Origin: Diogma glabrata
Taxonomy: Eukaryota > Arthropoda > Insecta > Diptera > Cylindrotomidae
Length of the DNA: 64,000 nucleotides
Direction of reading: 5' to 3'
Assembly: GCA_963693315.1 (NCBI GenBank)
Contig: OY856188.1
Coordinates: forward strand, 150,128,224 to 150,192,223
Part shown: positions 1 through 10,929 of the stretch, in pieces
Layout: every line of letters begins with the position of its first letter
Numbering within the stretch: the first letter of the stretch is position 1
Notes under the pieces: generated by a model
Seen by the model: the letters and a program-made list of their open reading frames with translations, nothing else
Databases searched by the model: none
Told to the model about the DNA's origin: nothing
Translations under genes and position numbers: made by a program

Positions 1-2733
1 CATTCAAGAAGCCGTGATGAAATTCATCCCGGTCAGTGAGAGGATTTGCTACCTACGTGTACGCGGTACATATAACAATATTTCTCTTATTGCCGTGCAT
101 GCACCAACTGAAGCTAAGACCGTCGACGAGAAGGATAATTTCTACATAGCACTGGAAGAGGTTATGAAACAAACACCAACACGCGACTTCATTATGGTTC
201 TTGGTGACTTTAATGGACAGGTTGGAAGAGATATCTCTTATGGAAATGTGGTGGGTCCCAACAGCTTGCATTTGAATTCGAATGATAATGGTGAGAGAAT
301 GGCTGAGTTTGCATTATCAAATAATTTGAGAATTGCCAGTACGTTCTTTCCACATCGATTCATTCATTCATCGATTCATAAGCAGACTTGGGTCTCACCG
401 AATGGAAATACTCGAAATCAAATTGATCACGTTCTAGTAACAACACGTTTCTTTTCGAGCGTTCTGAATGTGCGATCCTTTAGAGGTGCATACATTGGAA
501 GTGACCACTTCCTTGTATGTGCAACGATAAGGTTCCACTTCCCAAATCCAAATCCAGGCATTCCAAAATTCAATCAACGGAAACGTTTTAACATCTCATC
601 ATTAAAGAATGCTGAAACAGAAGAGAGATATCAAATCCATATTGCCGAAACATTGGAGAAATCAGAAACCATTAATGGAGACGTCGATAAGTCATGGTAT
701 TTGCTCAGAGATGCTGTTTTAAGCGCTGCTGAGGGAATACTTGGACGACCACAGAACCACTCCCAGAAGCCATGGATGGATCAAGCATGCCTTGATGCTA
801 TTCAATACAAAAGAGATTGCTATCGGAAGTGTCTACAAGGACGCAACACCAGGTCCACGAAGGAGAACTATAAACTGGCAAGACAAGCCGTTACTTAGCT
901 ATGTAGACGAACGAAGAGAGAATGGTGGAAGAGACAGTGTGAGGAGATTGAAAGCTTCAATAAGGAACATCAATCGCGTAACTTCTTTCAACAGGTTAAA
1001 ACCTTAAAGAAGGGCCCTCAAACTAGATCGACTGCTATTCAAAACGAAGATGGGGAGCTACAAGTAGACCTTAAAAATATTTTAGATACTTGGGCCGCTT
1101 ATTTTGAGAATCTTCTCAACTTAAGTGACCAGCAACAAGTCGGGCGACGAGCAAAGCTTATTCGTGCGTCAAAGGTACATGTAGACGAACCAACCAAAGA
1201 GGAATTCGAAGCGGCGCTGTCTAAATTAAAACGCAATAAAGCACCTGGTATCGACGATATAACATCCGAAATGATTGTACATGGTGGCGAAACTCTATCC
1301 TTAAGATTGTTTGAACTTGTTCAAATGATCTGGAGGACTGAAACCATGCCACAGGACTGGAACACAGCTATGCTGATACCAATCCATAAAAAAGGTAATC
1401 GCCTACAATGTGCAAACTACAGAGGAATCGCTCTCCTTTGCACAGCATATAAAATCTTTTCTTACATTTTGCTATCCAAAATCAATCCTTTTGCTGAACA
1501 ACTGTTTGGAGAATATCAGTGTGGCTTCCGGTGGGGCCGAGGTACCACCGATGCACTTTTCTCGATAAGGATGATTTTGGAAAAGTGTCGAGAGTTCAAC
1601 ATACCTGTGCACCAACTTTTCATTGATTTCAGGCAGGCCTACGACTCTCTCGAACGAGAGACTCTATGGTCTGCTCTGGTGTCAATGGGAATTCCTGGTA
1701 AACTGGTATCACTATGCAAAATGACAGTACAGAACTCTCAATGCTGTGTACGAGTAGAGAACGAAATATCAAAGTTTTTTAGAGTCGACTCCGGTTTAAG
1801 ACAAGGTGATGCTATCTCTCCTATACTTTTTAATTTAGCCTTGGAATATGTGTGCCGTCAAAAGAAACTACCGACTAATAACAATATCTTGTCAATAAAC
1901 TCAGTACAGATGATTGCTTACGCTGATGATGTTGTCATCCTCGGCCGAAGTGAAGCTGTTATGAGTGAGACTTTCAAGTCGCTTGAGAGTGGTGCTAAAA
2001 AAATTGGTCTGCAAATTAACTACCATAAAACCAAACATATGAATGTTTCAAGGGAGGCTGAGAAGAAAGATTTGATATGCGGCGATGAACGAATTGAGGG
2101 AGTTGAATCTTTTAAATATTTGGGATCAATGCTTGACTCAAACAACAGCATACTTACAGATATAAAAGCTCGAATCGCTGCAGGTAATCGACTTTCTACT
2201 CAATTAAACCTCTCCTTGGATCACCATATGTATCAACTAACACCAAGCTCAAGTTATACAAGACATTGATTAGACCGGTTGTGATGTATGGGTCACAAAC
2301 GTGGACCCTTACACAAAATGACGAATCGCATTTATCTGTATTTGAGCGTAAGATCCTACGCTACATTTTTGGTCCACTTAAGACAGACGATGGAGAGTAT
2401 AGAACCCGGTATAACTTTGAGATCAGAGACCTTCTTGAGGGTCCAGATATAATAGGTTGTATCCGTTCTAATAGGATTGCTTGGTTTGGGCATGTTCTAC
2501 GAGCCGATTCACAGTCTGGAATGATTAGAAAAATGTACGTTAGTACCCCAGGGAGTGGGCGACCGCGAGGTAGACCACGACTACAATGGGAGACTGACGT
2601 AATAAACGACCTTAAAAAAATCGGCTGCCATGGTAATTATGTCGCTGTTGCGAATGACCGTGGTGAATATTCAAAGCTGATCAACCTGGCAACGCTCCTA
2701 CATGGAGCATGAACGCCTTTAAAAAAAAAAAAA
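1..2733 (+). mobile_element. RTE-type non-LTR retrotransposon, family A, cut by window start
   Basis: This copy runs on the plus strand and ends in a 14-base A run at about 2720-2733, as expected for target-primed insertion. Its coding part aligns closely with the full-length family A element on the opposite strand at 59958-63151. The 5' end lies outside the window. It abuts the inverted arm of a PLE at 2734, so either the RTE inserted into that arm or the arm was truncated here. No target duplication can be checked because the left flank is missing. Confidence 0.9.
14..2712 (+). pseudogene. RTE family A ORF: endonuclease plus reverse transcriptase, two lesions
   Basis: The translation shows an apurinic-type endonuclease (VHAPTE, LGDFNGQVG, NQIDHVLV, GSDHFLV) followed by an RTE reverse transcriptase (IPIHKKG, DFRQAYDSL, LRQGDAISP, AYADDVVILG) and the C-terminal RTE region (WFGHVLRAD, GRPRGRPRLQW). 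Compared with the 59985-62912 copy I count one nonsense change (AAG to TAG at 896-898, frame otherwise kept) and a one-base deletion near 2189 that shifts the frame, so the C-terminal part is read in another frame from about 2266. The protein would have nicked target DNA and copied its own RNA. Unlike the 59985 copy, it keeps the RT finger region (about 1256-1415). The N terminus is outside the window. Proteins of this type are often labelled craniofacial development protein 2-like in insect databases; that name is not informative. Confidence 0.9.
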
Positions 2734-2736
2734 ATT

Positions 2737-3825
2737 GGTGTATTTGTGTTTTTCTATTTTCAAATGTTGGGCATATCTGGATTTTGGATCGCTTCTGTTA
2801 ATTTCATTGGTGTGCTCGATAAATCTTTTTTTGAAGGACCTCCCCGTCTGGCCTATATAAAATTTACTGCAGTCGTCATAGGTTATAAACACCTGTGTCT
2901 AAGCTTTGGGTTTTTTTTAGTTTTTAGGTAGTTTTCTATTTTATTTTTGTTTTTGTAAGCCACAATATATCCATATTTTTTTAAAGTTTTTTGCATTATT
3001 TTGGATGTTGTTTTATTGTATGTTACGCCTACGTATTTTTTACCTGCTAAAGTTTCTTATCAGGATAATGATATAATTTTATTATTCAAAGGAACGAATA
3101 GACAGCTTAATATATTACACCAATACATAAACAGCATAGAACCTTCCATTAAATTCACGTTAGAAAATGAAGAAAATAACACAATAAACTTTTTGGATTT
3201 ATCAATCAAAAATGTAGATTCAAAACACACATTCAAAATATTCCGAAAACCAACCCAAACGGATCAAACAATAAATATCAAATCACATCATCCATACCAA
3301 CATAAACTAGCTGCCTACAAGCACATGATCAATAGATTGAACACTATACCAATGAATGCTGAAAATTATCAAGACGAGCTAAACAATATAAAATACATAG
3401 CCAGTAAAAACGGATATAAAAATGAAATGATTGACACATTAAATAGAAAATATAAAAACAAGAAAAATTAGCGAACCCTAACAACGTTGAAGGATGAAGA
3501 AACTTTAGCAGGTACAAAATACGTAGGTGTAACATACAATAAAACAACATTCAAAATAATGCAAAAAACTTTAAAAAAATATGGATATATTGCGGCGTAC
3601 AAAAACAAAAATAAAATAGAAAACTACCTAAAAACTAAAAAAAACCCAAAGCTTAGACACAGGTGTTTATAAGCTTACCTGTGACGACTGCAGTAAATTT
3701 TATATAGGCCAGACGGGGAGGTCCTTCAAAAAAAAATTTATCGAGCACACCAATGAAATTAACAGAAGCGATCCAAAATCCAGATATGCCCAACATTTGA
3801 AAATAGAAAAACACAAATACACCAT
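2737..3825. repeat. Inverted repeat of PLE1 (arms 2737-3055 and about 3500-3825)
   Basis: The left arm reads as the reverse complement of the right arm with few differences; for example the GIY-YIG stretch around 3690-3730 recurs inverted at about 2840-2880. The loop holds the RT remnant. The left arm stops exactly where the A tail of the RTE begins, so its outer part has been lost. Confidence 0.85.
3058..3471 (+). pseudogene. PLE1 reverse transcriptase C-terminal fragment
   Basis: The reading frame starts just at the RT catalytic region and continues into the PLE hallmark stretch: FTLENEENN, INFLDLSI, FKIFRKPTQTDQTI, HPYQHKLAAYKHMINRL. The place where PLE RTs carry YVDD reads YQDND, so two catalytic positions are altered. 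All RT motifs upstream are missing and replaced by the inverted arm. The frame ends at 3471, and the linker to GIY-YIG continues in other frames. A non-functional remnant. Confidence 0.85.
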
Positions 3826-3996
3826 AATCAACACAAAATTTAACCATATTACATAAAAAAAGAAAAGGACAACATCTAGATAGATTGGAAGAAATAGAAA
3901 TATATAAACATAAAAACAATAACAACATTTTAAATGATAAAATCAACACTAAAACTAACAAAATATATGACATAATAATGAAAAACAGCAGTTGAA
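3662..3996 (+). pseudogene. PLE1 GIY-YIG endonuclease fragment
   Basis: Translation from 3662 gives GVYKLTCDDCSKFYIGQTGR followed by SFKKKFIEHTNE, matching the GIY-YIG nuclease fused to PLE reverse transcriptases, including the CxxC pair typical of Penelope. A stop near 3856 is followed after a frame change by RLEEIEIYKHKNN and a stop at about 3996. The intact domain would cut target DNA to prime reverse transcription. Decayed. Confidence 0.85.
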
Positions 3997-4042
3997 ATAG
4001 TATATAAGTAATAGTTTAAGCGAAAATTGTAATAATAATTTA

Positions 4043-4080
4043 AGAACTATGAGGATGACGTAAGTCGAAATCGATATTCT
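4043..4080 (+). ncRNA. Hammerhead-ribozyme-like motif downstream of PLE1
   Basis: Found by eye. AGAA (4043-4046) can pair with TTCT at the end (stem I). A core-like stretch CTATGAGGA follows; it equals the type-I core CTGANGA apart from a two-base AT insertion. Then come GAC-GTAA-GTC (stem II), GAAA, a tiny stem III T-CG-A and TA as possible cleavage site. The core insertion probably makes it inactive. An unpaired T precedes stem II, as in the ribozymes of the PLE at 41-43 kb. Hammerheads in PLE terminal repeats are established knowledge; this copy is a weak match. Confidence 0.35.
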
Positions 4081-4140
4081 ATAAAATAAAAAATAAAATA
4101 AAATTGTTACTATAAGGAAGTTTATATTATTATTAATAAA

Positions 4141-4888
4141 ACAAAATTAAAAATAAACAGTAAAAAGTATATTTTTAAATATTGCATTTTAATTCAAAAG
4201 TGACAAAAGCACACAAACAGTGAATAATATGGAAAACCATAATAACACATATAACCTTATAAAATACTTGTCCGCAAATTGAGTATTTTAGTTGATTTTA
4301 TATTCCTCGATCGATTTTTACAAAATGTTAAAAATGTTCCGCCAAGTACCAAAGGTATCAACAATAGATGTTAAGAAACCTTGAAATTGACTTACCATTT
4401 GCCGTAACAAGTCTTCATCTCTAATTGCAGCTATATCAATCGTAATCGACATATTGCCAGATCTGTATTTTTAATTCTTTCTTTTGTAGTGTTTCTCGTT
4501 ATCGGCTTAATACGTTAGTATTAATGATGCTTTATGAAATCAATTTTGCTTGATGCAGTTTGTTTCAAACTGATAATGAATATTTTGTTTGCTTCCTGTC
4601 TGTAAAAACAAAAAGGAAAACGAAAGTTCAATTAATTATGGTGCACAATAAAAAATAAAAATAAAATTGGGCAGATTTAGTTAATAAAAATATAATTGAT
4701 ATTTAAGAATGTACGAAACTTAAATCTATCAATTAAATGCTTGCATTGATTAAATCTATCCAATTAGAACTACCTTATTTAATACACAAATAAAACAAAG
4801 AAGAAATATTTTTATGCACGAGTTATAGAAAAAGTTCAATTCTACTCCTATTCTAAAATAGGAGCGGATGGATGGATTCTACTCCTGC
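4141..4888. other. No recognised feature
   Basis: AT-rich sequence with no supported coding region. It is the left flank of the hAT insertion and holds the first copy of its target duplication at the end (4889-4896). Nothing else stands out. Confidence 0.5.
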
Positions 4889-4947
4889 CAAGGGAGCAGA
4901 GGCGTAGCTAAGGGGGGCGGGGGGGCGGTCCGCCCCGGGTGTCACCC

Positions 4948-5793
4948 GTTTTGGGGTGACACCCGAACGTAAAAAACTTAAACAACCAATCACAATGTTT
5001 TCAACGATAAATCACTTCGAAACCGTTTTGGGGTGACACCCGAACGTAAACAACTTAAACAAACCATCACAATGTTTTCAACGATAAATCACTTCAAAAC
5101 CGTTTTGGGGTGACACCCGAACGTAAAAAACTTAAACAAACCATCACAATGTTTTCAATGATAAATCACTTCGAAACCGTTTTGGGGTGACACCCGAACG
5201 TAAAAAACTTAAACAAACCATCACAATGTTTTCAACGATAAATCACTTCGAAACCGTTTTGGGGTGACACCCGAACGTAAACAACTTAAACAAACCATCA
5301 CAATGTTTTCAAAGATAAATCACTTCGAAACCGTTTTGGGGTGACACCCGAACGTAAAAAACTTAAACAAACCATCACAATGTTTTCAACGATAAATCAC
5401 TTCGAAACCGTTTTGGGGTGACACCCGAACGTAAACAACTTAAACAAACCATCACAATGTTTTCAATGATAAATCACTTCGAAACCGTTTTGGGGTGACA
5501 CCCGAACGTAAAAAACTTAAACAAACCATCACAATGTTTTCAACGATAAATCACTTCGAAACCGTTTTGGGGTGACACCCGAACGTAAAAAACTTAAACA
5601 AACCATCACAATGTTTTCAACGATAAATCACTTCGAAACCGTTTTGGGGTGACACCCGAACGTAAAAAATTTAAACAAACCATCACATGTTTTCAACGAT
5701 AAATCACTTCGAAACCGTTTTGGGGTGACACCCGAACGTAAAAAACTTAAACAAACCATCACATGTTTTCAACGATAAATCACTTAGAAACCA
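4948..5793. repeat. 77-bp tandem array, 11 units, next to hAT left end
   Basis: Units start with GTTTTGGGGTGACACCC at 4948, 5025, 5102, 5179, 5256, 5333, 5410, 5487, 5564, 5641 and 5717. The period is exactly 77 except for one 76-base unit. Just before the first unit GGGTGTCACCC faces GGGTGACACCC, a short inverted pair resembling the other end of the element (GGGGTGACACC at about 10030). The array seems to have grown from the subterminal region. The related array in copy 2 has about 5.7 units. Confidence 0.95.
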
Positions 5794-6485
5794 TTTTAAC
5801 CAGGTTATCCATATAATTTTAATTTATAAATTGTGATAACTGATAAATGTGTCCTATAAACGTGTTATTGGTTCAAAAAGAATCCTTTCTACTTTTTAAA
5901 ATTTTTGAGTTATTACGTGAAATAAAATTTTAACAATATTAATCGAATCAACATGTTGAGCATTGAATCCTATCACCACAATTACTCAATAGCTTTGAAT
6001 ATTCCTATAGATACCATATTGACCGTTTTTTACGATATATTATTTAGTATACAAGCATGATTATTTAATGACCAGGTCTGAAAACACATATGCTGAATAA
6101 TGTATAGGAAAAGTGGTTTACGTCGATAATGTGGCACCCTTTGTCGATAGGGTGGCACCCTTGAGTTACAAAGTCTCTATTCCAAAATTATTTCTAAAAT
6201 ATCCGCTTAACCTTACTACCTAATATATGTTTTACATTTCAAACAAATTAATTGCAAACACCTAAGGAAACTAACAAACAATCAAATTACCGTGTTTGTA
6301 AATGATCTCAAAATAATTTGTTTTCCTTTATCTTGAAACTCAAAGAATAAATTGAAATAGATCGTTTCTCAATGGACACAAAAATAATTACTGTGGAATA
6401 AAATGGCAGTTATGCAATTACTGCAGTTTTGCAAATTTTTGTAGGTTGATACATACTCATACTGTTTGTTTTCAGTTTTATATAT

Positions 6486-6960
6486 TTATATATTTGAATT
6501 AAATGAAAGTTTATCATTTAAAATTACATTTTGTTGGGTTTTAAATCCCTTGGAAATTTCAAACTCATCAAGTGATTCTTTTAAAGATCCTTGGCTACAT
6601 AAATGTAAAGCCTTCAATTTTTTTTTAAAAGTGGTGTAGCTATTGTTATTAACTATGTAAATGGTTTGCAAAAATAAACTTTAAATTTTGTTTATTTTTC
6701 TTCTTAGGCAGGTGTTCTTTAAATCAGTCTTTAAAACATTTTCCGGTTTTCCCGATGTAAAATTTTTCACAAAAATCACATTCAATTTTGTAAATTATTG
6801 AGCATGATTCTAATTGGATATTTAATTTTGGTTTCAATTCTTTATATAAAATATCTTTTAGGATTTCATACTTATATTTTTTTAAATAGTTCCTTATAAT
6901 ATTAGGCTATGATTTGTATATTCCATTTTATCAAATATTATTTAATATAAGGAAAAGGTT
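6486..6960 (-). mobile_element. PLE scrap with GIY-YIG remnant inside hAT copy 1
   Basis: On the minus strand this segment is nearly identical to 19516-19957. It encodes the PLE linker and a GIY-YIG start (IIYKIECDFCEKFYIGKTGK in the better copy) followed by several stops. Because both hAT copies carry it at the same relative place, it was part of their common ancestor. A short non-functional fragment. Confidence 0.75.
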
Positions 6961-7148
6961 ACAAGGAAATTTAAATAAATTAATTTTCTTGGCGGTGTAT
7001 TTAGTCGTTAACACAGTGTACTTATTATGAACTATGTACCTATTATGTATCCTACAAATATATTTAGAATTAATGCTTTGCTGATACCTATACTATAATT
7101 AAAAATATTTTTTTAGATTTCGTTTAGCAAATATCCCAAAAAATAAAT

Positions 7149-9970
7149 ATGCCACGAGGAGTTCATACTTTTTAAAGAAAAAGTTGGTTCCAGCAGAGAA
7201 AGACCAAATCTATAAATATGTTACAAAACCCGATGATATCCAAGGTTCATCAAAAGAAACTGATTATCACGTTGATGCAACGAATGTTTCAGAGAATATT
7301 GGCTCATCTTCGGAAAGTAACAGCAACAATACAGAATTAATAATGATAACCTATGATGACGAATTAGAAAGGAATAATGAAAATGACAGTGATAATGCCG
7401 CTAATGTTTCTACTATCGAAGACCGTATTTGCATGGGCGAATCACTTCAGGACTTAAGAGATGTATCACATTGGAATATACTCGTCTCTGGTAATGTTCG
7501 CATTGAAATCATAAAAAAAGAAAGTGAACATTTTAAAATAGAGAAGGGTCGTTTGTTACTGTATCTAGACACTGGTTAGACATAAAAGGTGATGTTCGCC
7601 ATCTTTCTAAAGAATGGTTTTTTAAAAAGATGAATAATGGTGAAAAAATTCTACGGCCATGGATTGTTTATTCTCCTGTAAATAATAACTTGCGTCCTGT
7701 ATTGCTTCTGTTGTCGTGTATTTGCTGTCACCAATAATAATAATACAAAATCAACATTTACTACTGGATATCAGAAGCGGTGGAAACTAAATCCCAGAGT
7801 GGCCGAGCATGAAACTTCAAATGAACATCTGGAGAGTTTTGAAAAGTGGAAAACTTTGGAAATGAGGTTAAAAATTCATAAAACGATACGAGACGCAGCC
7901 TTGCAATTAATATATAATAAAAAACAGACGTGGAAACATCTTTTATCAAGATTATTGGATATAACTTTGTTTTTATCTAAACAAAACCCAGCATTTCATG
8001 GACATGATGAAGGACAAAGTTCTTCAAATAAAGGCAATTTCTTAGAACTAACCAAACTATTATCAAAGTATGATGTAGTGTTAAAAGAACACATTTTGAA
8101 TTTGGAGCATGGTAAATCACCAAAAGTATCATATTTGTCACCAGATATACAAAATGAGTTCATATATGTTTTAGCGATCCACGTAAAGTTTAAGCTTGTC
8201 AACGAAATTAAATCAGCTAAATATTTTGGAATTATGTTTGATAGCACACCTTACATTTCACATATTGATCAAATGTCAGAAGTGATTCGTTATGTGAAAA
8301 TTGATGGTAGTAAAGTGGAAATCAAGGAAGTATTCCTTGGATTTTTTCCTTTACGTGGAAAAAAGCCGCTGATTTAAGCGATGCAATTCTTACACTGAAA
8401 AAAAAATTGAAGTAATGATAACCTCATCTCGAAGATGCCAGTTTATTATTCATGCAAAGAAAAGATATTTACAAACAATTTCACCGTGATTGGGACAACT
8501 ACTCAGTACTCAGTAACATTTTCCTGATAACAGAATGAGGTGTAATTAAAATATAAAGTGCTATCTAATATAACAGTAGTTGAATAAAGTTAATAACTAT
8601 TTCCATGAAAACATATTTCTTTGGCCTTATATCATGAATTTTTCATTTTAAAATTTAAGTATTTGAGATTAATTGAACTATATTTTATTTTCACATAAAT
8701 ATTTCATGTGATTGTCTCAACTGCATCGGCTTATCATTGTACGGTTGTTGAATCAATCTCGTATTTCGATTCGCCATATCTGCCCGCACGGTGAGGTTGA
8801 GACAACTGCATTTCGATTGGAAATAGGAGATGTTTTTTTCAGTGTAAAATCTTGAAAATGATGGTTATGAATGTTATGAATGTTATGAATTGTCGCTCCC
8901 AAAGGTTATGATAATGCAGCTGTTATGAGTAGTATACATGGAGAAGTGCAAGCTATTATTAAAGCAAAAAATAACAAAGCAATTTTTGTGGGCTGCAAAG
9001 ATCATTCAATTAATTTATACGGCCAACACTCGTCAGTGGAAGCCATTTTTACATGTTTTTCTGCTTCGACTAGCCGCTGGGAAGTACTTGCTAAACACAA
9101 CAAAGCAACTGTTAAAATACTCTTAACAGCGCATTGGAGTGCTCATTATGCTGCAGTAAAAGTATTGAAATTGAGAAGTTAAGTGATCAACAAGAAAATG
9201 TAGACACTAGAAGCGCTGCACAGAACCTTATCAATGCAGCATGTGATTTTTCGTTTCTTTGCTATCTTTTGTTTTGGAATGATATTCTAAGAGAAATAAT
9301 GCCTGTGCTCAGATTGGATTGCAAGGCACGGGCTTGAATATTGATCAATTAGCTACAAAAATAGAGTCAATTCATAACGAAGTCTCATTGTAGAAGAGGC
9401 AATAGATCTTGTTGCGAAAAAATCGGAGGACTATGACATTCCAATGGAAAGCCGAATTCGTCATAAAAACGCAAAAAACGAACGGGTGGTGAGTTTGCAC
9501 CTGATGTTGGACTGACACTGAGAGCTCAACTTAAAAAGGACATGTTGGAATGTCTTGACCGATTCAGTGTTGAACTCCGAACTAGACTGAAGTCAGTTCA
9601 AGATTTAGCTTCATTGTTCGAGGTTGTGCAGACAAACACTTAGCTTTTGGCGAACAGTGAAGAGTTAAAATTATCGGTATCAAAATTTACTGGTTTTTAT
9701 GATGCGGTATTGGCAACAGAACTCCTCATAGAGATACAAAGGGTGAGGAGGCATTTAAAAGCGGCCAATGTTACAGTTTCTAACTGGGTGTACCTAGACT
9801 TTTTGAAATTCATCGTAGAATGATTTTTTAGAATTTCTTCCGAATCTTACGCACTAAAGTTATTTATGACTATTTGCGTATTAGTGGCTTCGTGTGAGAG
9901 GAGTTTCAGCAAATTAAAATTAGTTGAAAATTGCTTGCGGGCTTATAATAATAATGCTCATTTGTATTAA
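7149..9970 (+). pseudogene. hAT transposase, DUF4371/ZMYM1-like, broken
   Basis: Pieces in order: a weak TTF-type zinc-finger region (KEWFFKKMNNGEK about 7610, HETSNEHLESFEKWK about 7806), the DUF4371-like middle (FGIMFDSTP, QMSEVIRYV, about 8230-8290), GYDNAAVMSSIHGEVQAII (about 8903-8960), CKDHSINLYGQHSS, and the C-terminal dimerisation motif CERSFSKLKL (about 9890-9930). The intact protein would bind the element ends and catalyse cut-and-paste transposition. Stops and frame changes occur near 7580, 8375, 9181 and 9337, and a 452-bp MITE interrupts it. The likely start is ATG at 7149, soon followed by a stop here. Copy 2 has different lesions, so neither copy makes a transposase. Confidence 0.85.
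8393..8844. mobile_element. 452-bp MITE with TA target duplication, in hAT copy 1
   Basis: It starts CACTGAAAAAAA and ends TTTTTTTCAGTG, flanked by TA at 8391-8392 and 8845-8846, as for Tc1/mariner-type elements. Removing the element and one TA joins GCAATTCTTA to AAATCTTGAAAATG and gives a continuous frame, DAILKILENDG, matching the expected hAT transposase sequence. No coding capacity. The same MITE is at 17601-18052. Confidence 0.85.
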
Positions 9971-10091
9971 TTAAAAAAAATTATAAATTACATTTATCGG
10001 CTTTTTATTATTATTGAGTTTTTATTTTTGGGGTGACACCACAATATCCGCCCCGGGTGCCACCCATGCTAGCTACGCCACTGCAAGGGAG

Positions 10092-10507
10092 TAAAAAATA
10101 ATAACAACAAAAAAACCACAACAACAATGTTAATTTTCATGACAACAAACAGGCTAATATGATACATATTCAAATTGATAATTTTTATTTTAGACCAGCA
10201 TGTACAACTGTTGACTTTTTCACTATTTCGTTTATGTTTTTACACACTTTTATGATTACACCCTTTTACTTAACTTGTTTTTTGACAGTTGTTCACTGAA
10301 AAAAAATAGTTATACATATTATGCATAAACAATTACATTAAATCAGTCAGTGGATGACAAAATAAAATAAATAAATTTTAATCTAGCAATACAAAAAAAA
10401 ATAATACAAAAAGTTAACCGTACGTCAAAATAATCAAGTTAAGTTTTTAATTAAAATATTTGTCTTCTTGTATGTTAATTTTGTAACACATAAAATTTCG
10501 CATTTTT
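10092..10507. other. No recognised feature; possible 5' region of the CR1-type element
   Basis: A-rich sequence between the right target duplication of hAT copy 1 and the first recognisable ORF of the CR1/Jockey-type element. It may be that element's 5' untranslated region, but nothing in it proves this. Confidence 0.3.
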
Positions 10508-10864
10508 ATGATGTCTTACAAATTATGCAATAAAAAGTTTAAAACGCAATCTGAGCCTAGTGTTATGTGTTGTGAATACAAAGATATATATCCCCTAGTT
10601 TGTGTTAATTTTACATCTAGTGAAGAAAAACGAGTGTGGCGATGCAATGTGTGTACTAGACTGGCTCTTAGCTGTATGGAGAATTTTTTTTTTAGAATTT
10701 CTCAGGTTCCAGGGCAAAAATTTAATCCTTTTCAACAAAAGAAAAAAAATGTTCTGGAGAAATCCGATCAAAGTAGTTTAAGGCAGCGCGACGGCGATTT
10801 AAAGTTGAAAAATCTCATATTTTCTCACATTTTTAACGCTTTACAACCCTTATATCGCGTTTAG
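10508..10864 (+). pseudogene. ORF1 N-terminal PHD-like zinc finger of CR1-type element
   Basis: The 118-residue frame shows a cysteine/histidine-type spacing at its start: C7, MCCEY (about 20-24), CVNFTSSEEK (about 34), VWRCNVC (about 44-50). Many insect non-LTR ORF1 proteins begin with such a PHD-like finger before a coiled coil. ORF1 proteins bind element RNA. The expected WYH-type position reads IYPLVC, so the finger is degraded. The rest of ORF1 resumes at 12665 after two palindromic insertions. Confidence 0.55.
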
Positions 10865-10929
10865 CAACCCGATTTCTCAAGAACATATTTTTTTCAATTG
10901 TTAAAAGGAATAAATTTTTGCCATGAGAC

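Larger units (their letters stand above)
2734..4140 (+). mobile_element. Penelope-like element PLE1, 5'-truncated with inverted end
   Basis: A 5'-truncated PLE in which RT and GIY-YIG sequence is read on the plus strand. The left side (2737-3055) is the reverse complement of the GIY-YIG-proximal part at about 3500-3825, so the element can fold into a hairpin with a ~440-base loop containing the RT remnant. An inverted terminal copy of this sort is a known trait of Penelope elements. The 3' end is uncertain; I place it after the hammerhead-like motif at 4043-4080. Confidence 0.8.
4897..10083 (+). mobile_element. Complete hAT element (ZMYM1/DUF4371 type), copy 1
   Basis: The left end reads CAGAGGCGTAGCTA and the right end is its imperfect inverse, TAGCTACGCCACTG. 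Both are flanked by the 8-bp direct repeat CAAGGGAG (4889-4896 and 10084-10091), the target duplication length of hAT transposons. In order it contains a 77-bp tandem array, non-coding DNA with a PLE scrap, and a broken transposase interrupted by a small MITE. An inverted relative lies at 14397-21095 and shares the PLE scrap and the MITE, so those insertions predate the divergence of the two copies. Confidence 0.93.

Noticed and set aside
4948..5793. CRISPR-like array of 77-bp units
   Set aside because: Units are head-to-tail identical without unique spacers, lie inside a eukaryotic hAT transposon and are repeated in its second copy. It is a tandem repeat.
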